Of a DNA stretch of 64,000 bases, positions 62,701 through 64,000 are shown piece by piece (position 1 is the first letter of the stretch; each line of letters starts with the position of its first letter). Below the pieces are notes generated by a model. It had not been told where the DNA came from and made no database searches. It was given only the letters and a program-made list of their open reading frames with translations. Source of the DNA: Auriscalpium vulgare (lineage: Eukaryota; Basidiomycota; Agaricomycetes; Russulales; Auriscalpiaceae); the NCBI GenBank assembly GCA_019915015.1, contig JAHBBC010000006.1, positions 1,302,001-1,366,000 on the forward strand, in the 5' to 3' direction. Both the position numbers and the translations under genes were made by a program.

Positions 62701-64000
62701 TTCAGCACACGAACTCGTCGGAAGCCCGAAACCCGATGGCCAGGCGGGCTACTACTTATCTAAGGCGACGAAGACGCATCTCGCGTAGCGCAATACGCGA
62801 CGATGTCCCCCCGAGTCGGTGTCCTACGGTGTCGAGGCTGCACCCTGAGCGCACCCCCAATTCTCCCGACGTACGCGATGTACGCTATCCGTGTAAGCAG
62901 ATCCAGCTCTGCCGTACGTGCAAACTCTGTAAATTGAAACAGGCCTCGTTAGTAAGTGGTCCGACATTCGAGCCGGTAAGAAGGCCCGCGGTTGGCCCGT
63001 ACCTTCTGCGCGTGGCCGGAGCCTCATCTGCGCGAGCCTAGAGTGCTCGTGGCGACCGCATCACGGCTGTGCACCGCGTCGATTCTGCTGCTCTGCTTTG
63101 GGTACGCCCGCCAAGTTGACGATGCGAGGCTAATGTTGTTGCGCGAGCTGCAACGATCAAGCGACGGGACTTCCGTCGCACGCGGACGCTCGCCGTGGGC
63201 GCCGTAAGCGCGCGCGGGATCCCTCGCGTGCGTCGCGTCGGGCTGATCCTCGGTATCGCGCCCGCCGGTCAACCGGAGGCATGGGCGCGTGGACGTCGCG
63301 ACGACGCTGGGGTCGGGGTCGGTGCGGGTGATAGCAGCGTATCTCCGTGCGGGCGCGTCAGTGGTATATGAAGACGCCGAGCGGGTAGCAGTGCGGGCCC
63401 GTGCTGGCGGGGTGCGCCCTTGCCGCAGGCCCTGCAGGTGGCTTCTGCGTCGGCAGCGAGAGCAAAGAAGGCAGAGGCCCTATACCGTGGGAATGTCGGG
63501 AGCATGGGCGCACATGGCGGGCACAGAACGGCGTCGTCCACCCGATGGCATTGTGGGGCCCAGAGGTGCCTTGTTGCAGGCCCACCCGCGCGCTGGCCGT
63601 ACCATCTCCACAGTCCGGTGACAGCGACATACATATGTCGGCCTGTTGCGCAGCCAGCACAGGCTATAAGGTTCGTCGCCCGCAGAATGCACACCCCTGT
63701 CACGAGCATCCGCGGCGGGGCGGCGCGCGCAGAGTGGACGGGTCCATTCGGAATTCGCAAAGTTTACGGTGCGCTGGCCCCGGCGTTGTGCGCGTGGCGC
63801 CCGCGCGAGGAGCAGCGTCACATGTTGCGCGCGGTATCGTACGGCGTCCGATAGAAGGACTCGGAGGCCTATAACGTCACGGCAGGCACTCGACTGCACC
63901 TCGTCGCCGTCCACGGGAGAAAACGTAGCTCGAGCGACATAACGTGTACGGAAAGCGCACCGAGCCCTGGGGCCCCTCGTCCTGCGGAGGTCCTGCGAAC
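59764..64000. other. Gene-free GC-rich stretch upstream of the GATA gene
   Basis: At least 4.2 kb up to the right edge with no recognisable gene. Long overlapping frames exist on every strand because the DNA is GC-rich; the largest (plus 61549-62763, minus 59336-60286) have no family motifs. The minus-strand frame upstream of the GATA ATG contains an acidic run encoded by GAC-rich repeats (about 60160-60225). CT-rich tracts and an AT-rich island (61918-61938) are visible. It probably holds a long promoter/5' leader of the GATA gene. Confidence 0.5.
60160..60225. repeat. Trinucleotide-rich GTC/GAC tract
   Basis: Irregular GTCGTC-type repeats on the plus strand (GAC-type on the minus strand), about 400 bases upstream of the GATA gene ATG. 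On the minus strand it would encode Asp-rich sequence if translated. Confidence 0.65.

Noticed and set aside
61549..62763. Plus-strand 404-codon open frame
   Set aside because: In GC-rich DNA all frames are open; residues are Arg/Ala/Pro dominated, with no domain, splice signal pattern or start context.

Overview
This window is nuclear DNA from a filamentous basidiomycete, most likely an Agaricomycete. The case rests on dense intron-rich genes with about 50-60 nt introns (GTRNGY...YAG), and on the families seen: a DUF6534 seven-membrane-span protein, a DUF4470 N-terminus, a GATA factor with the agaricomycete finger, and split fungal housekeeping genes. I see no bacterial-type operon, CRISPR array, rRNA, tRNA or intact transposon. 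Gene models below were spliced by hand from reading-frame continuity, splice signals and remembered family conservation; single-base exon edges may be off by a little.

Layout, left to right: 1-70 the start of a DUF4470 protein running off the left edge; 1.4-2.7 kb PEX14-like (-); 2.9-4.4 kb DUF6534 protein (-); 5.1-6.1 kb coiled-coil protein (-); 6.4-7.1 kb single-span membrane protein (-); 7.6-9.0 kb GTP cyclohydrolase II (+); 9.2-11.4 kb VPS17 (+); 11.6-12.95 kb LEU2 (-); 13.3-14.9 kb NOB1 (+); 15.0-15.7 kb ARPC3 (-); 15.9-18.9 kb YVC1-type TRP channel (+); 19.0-19.8 kb PSF2 (-); 20.8-22.0 kb ER thioredoxin-like protein (+); 22.3-23.3 kb MGM101 (-); 24.2-26.3 kb amino-acid/GABA/choline-type permease (+); 26.4-28.5 kb carboxylesterase (-); 28.8-30.4 kb polysaccharide deacetylase (-); 30.7-34.7 kb gamma-tubulin complex protein (+); 34.7-35.8 kb VWA protein (-); 36.3-38.0 kb PCI protein of the CSN12/THP1 type (-); 38.2-39.0 kb DsbA-like thioredoxin-fold protein (+); 39.2-41.35 kb mitochondrial GatB (-); 41.5-43.0 kb unrecognised protein (+); 43.4-46.0 kb poly(A) polymerase (-); 46.5-48.2 kb membrane-anchored beta-helix protein (-); 48.9-50.07 kb IST3 (-); 50.2-52.2 kb eIF3d (+); 52.5-53.9 kb DSC2/UBAC2-like rhomboid pseudoprotease (-). 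Then comes a 4.3 kb gene-free stretch, a GATA zinc-finger factor at 58.2-59.8 kb (-), and at least 4.2 kb more without a recognisable gene to the right edge.

Most genes are unrelated housekeeping functions (mRNA 3' ends and splicing, translation, ribosome assembly, replication, trafficking, mitochondrial translation and DNA upkeep, leucine and riboflavin synthesis) packed with 0.1-0.5 kb gaps, often as divergent or convergent pairs. No gene cluster for one pathway is evident. The unusual features are the extremely small coding exons (5, 6, 11 and 14 nt) in several genes, the GC-rich gene deserts around the GATA factor, and two membrane/VWA proteins with PY motifs.
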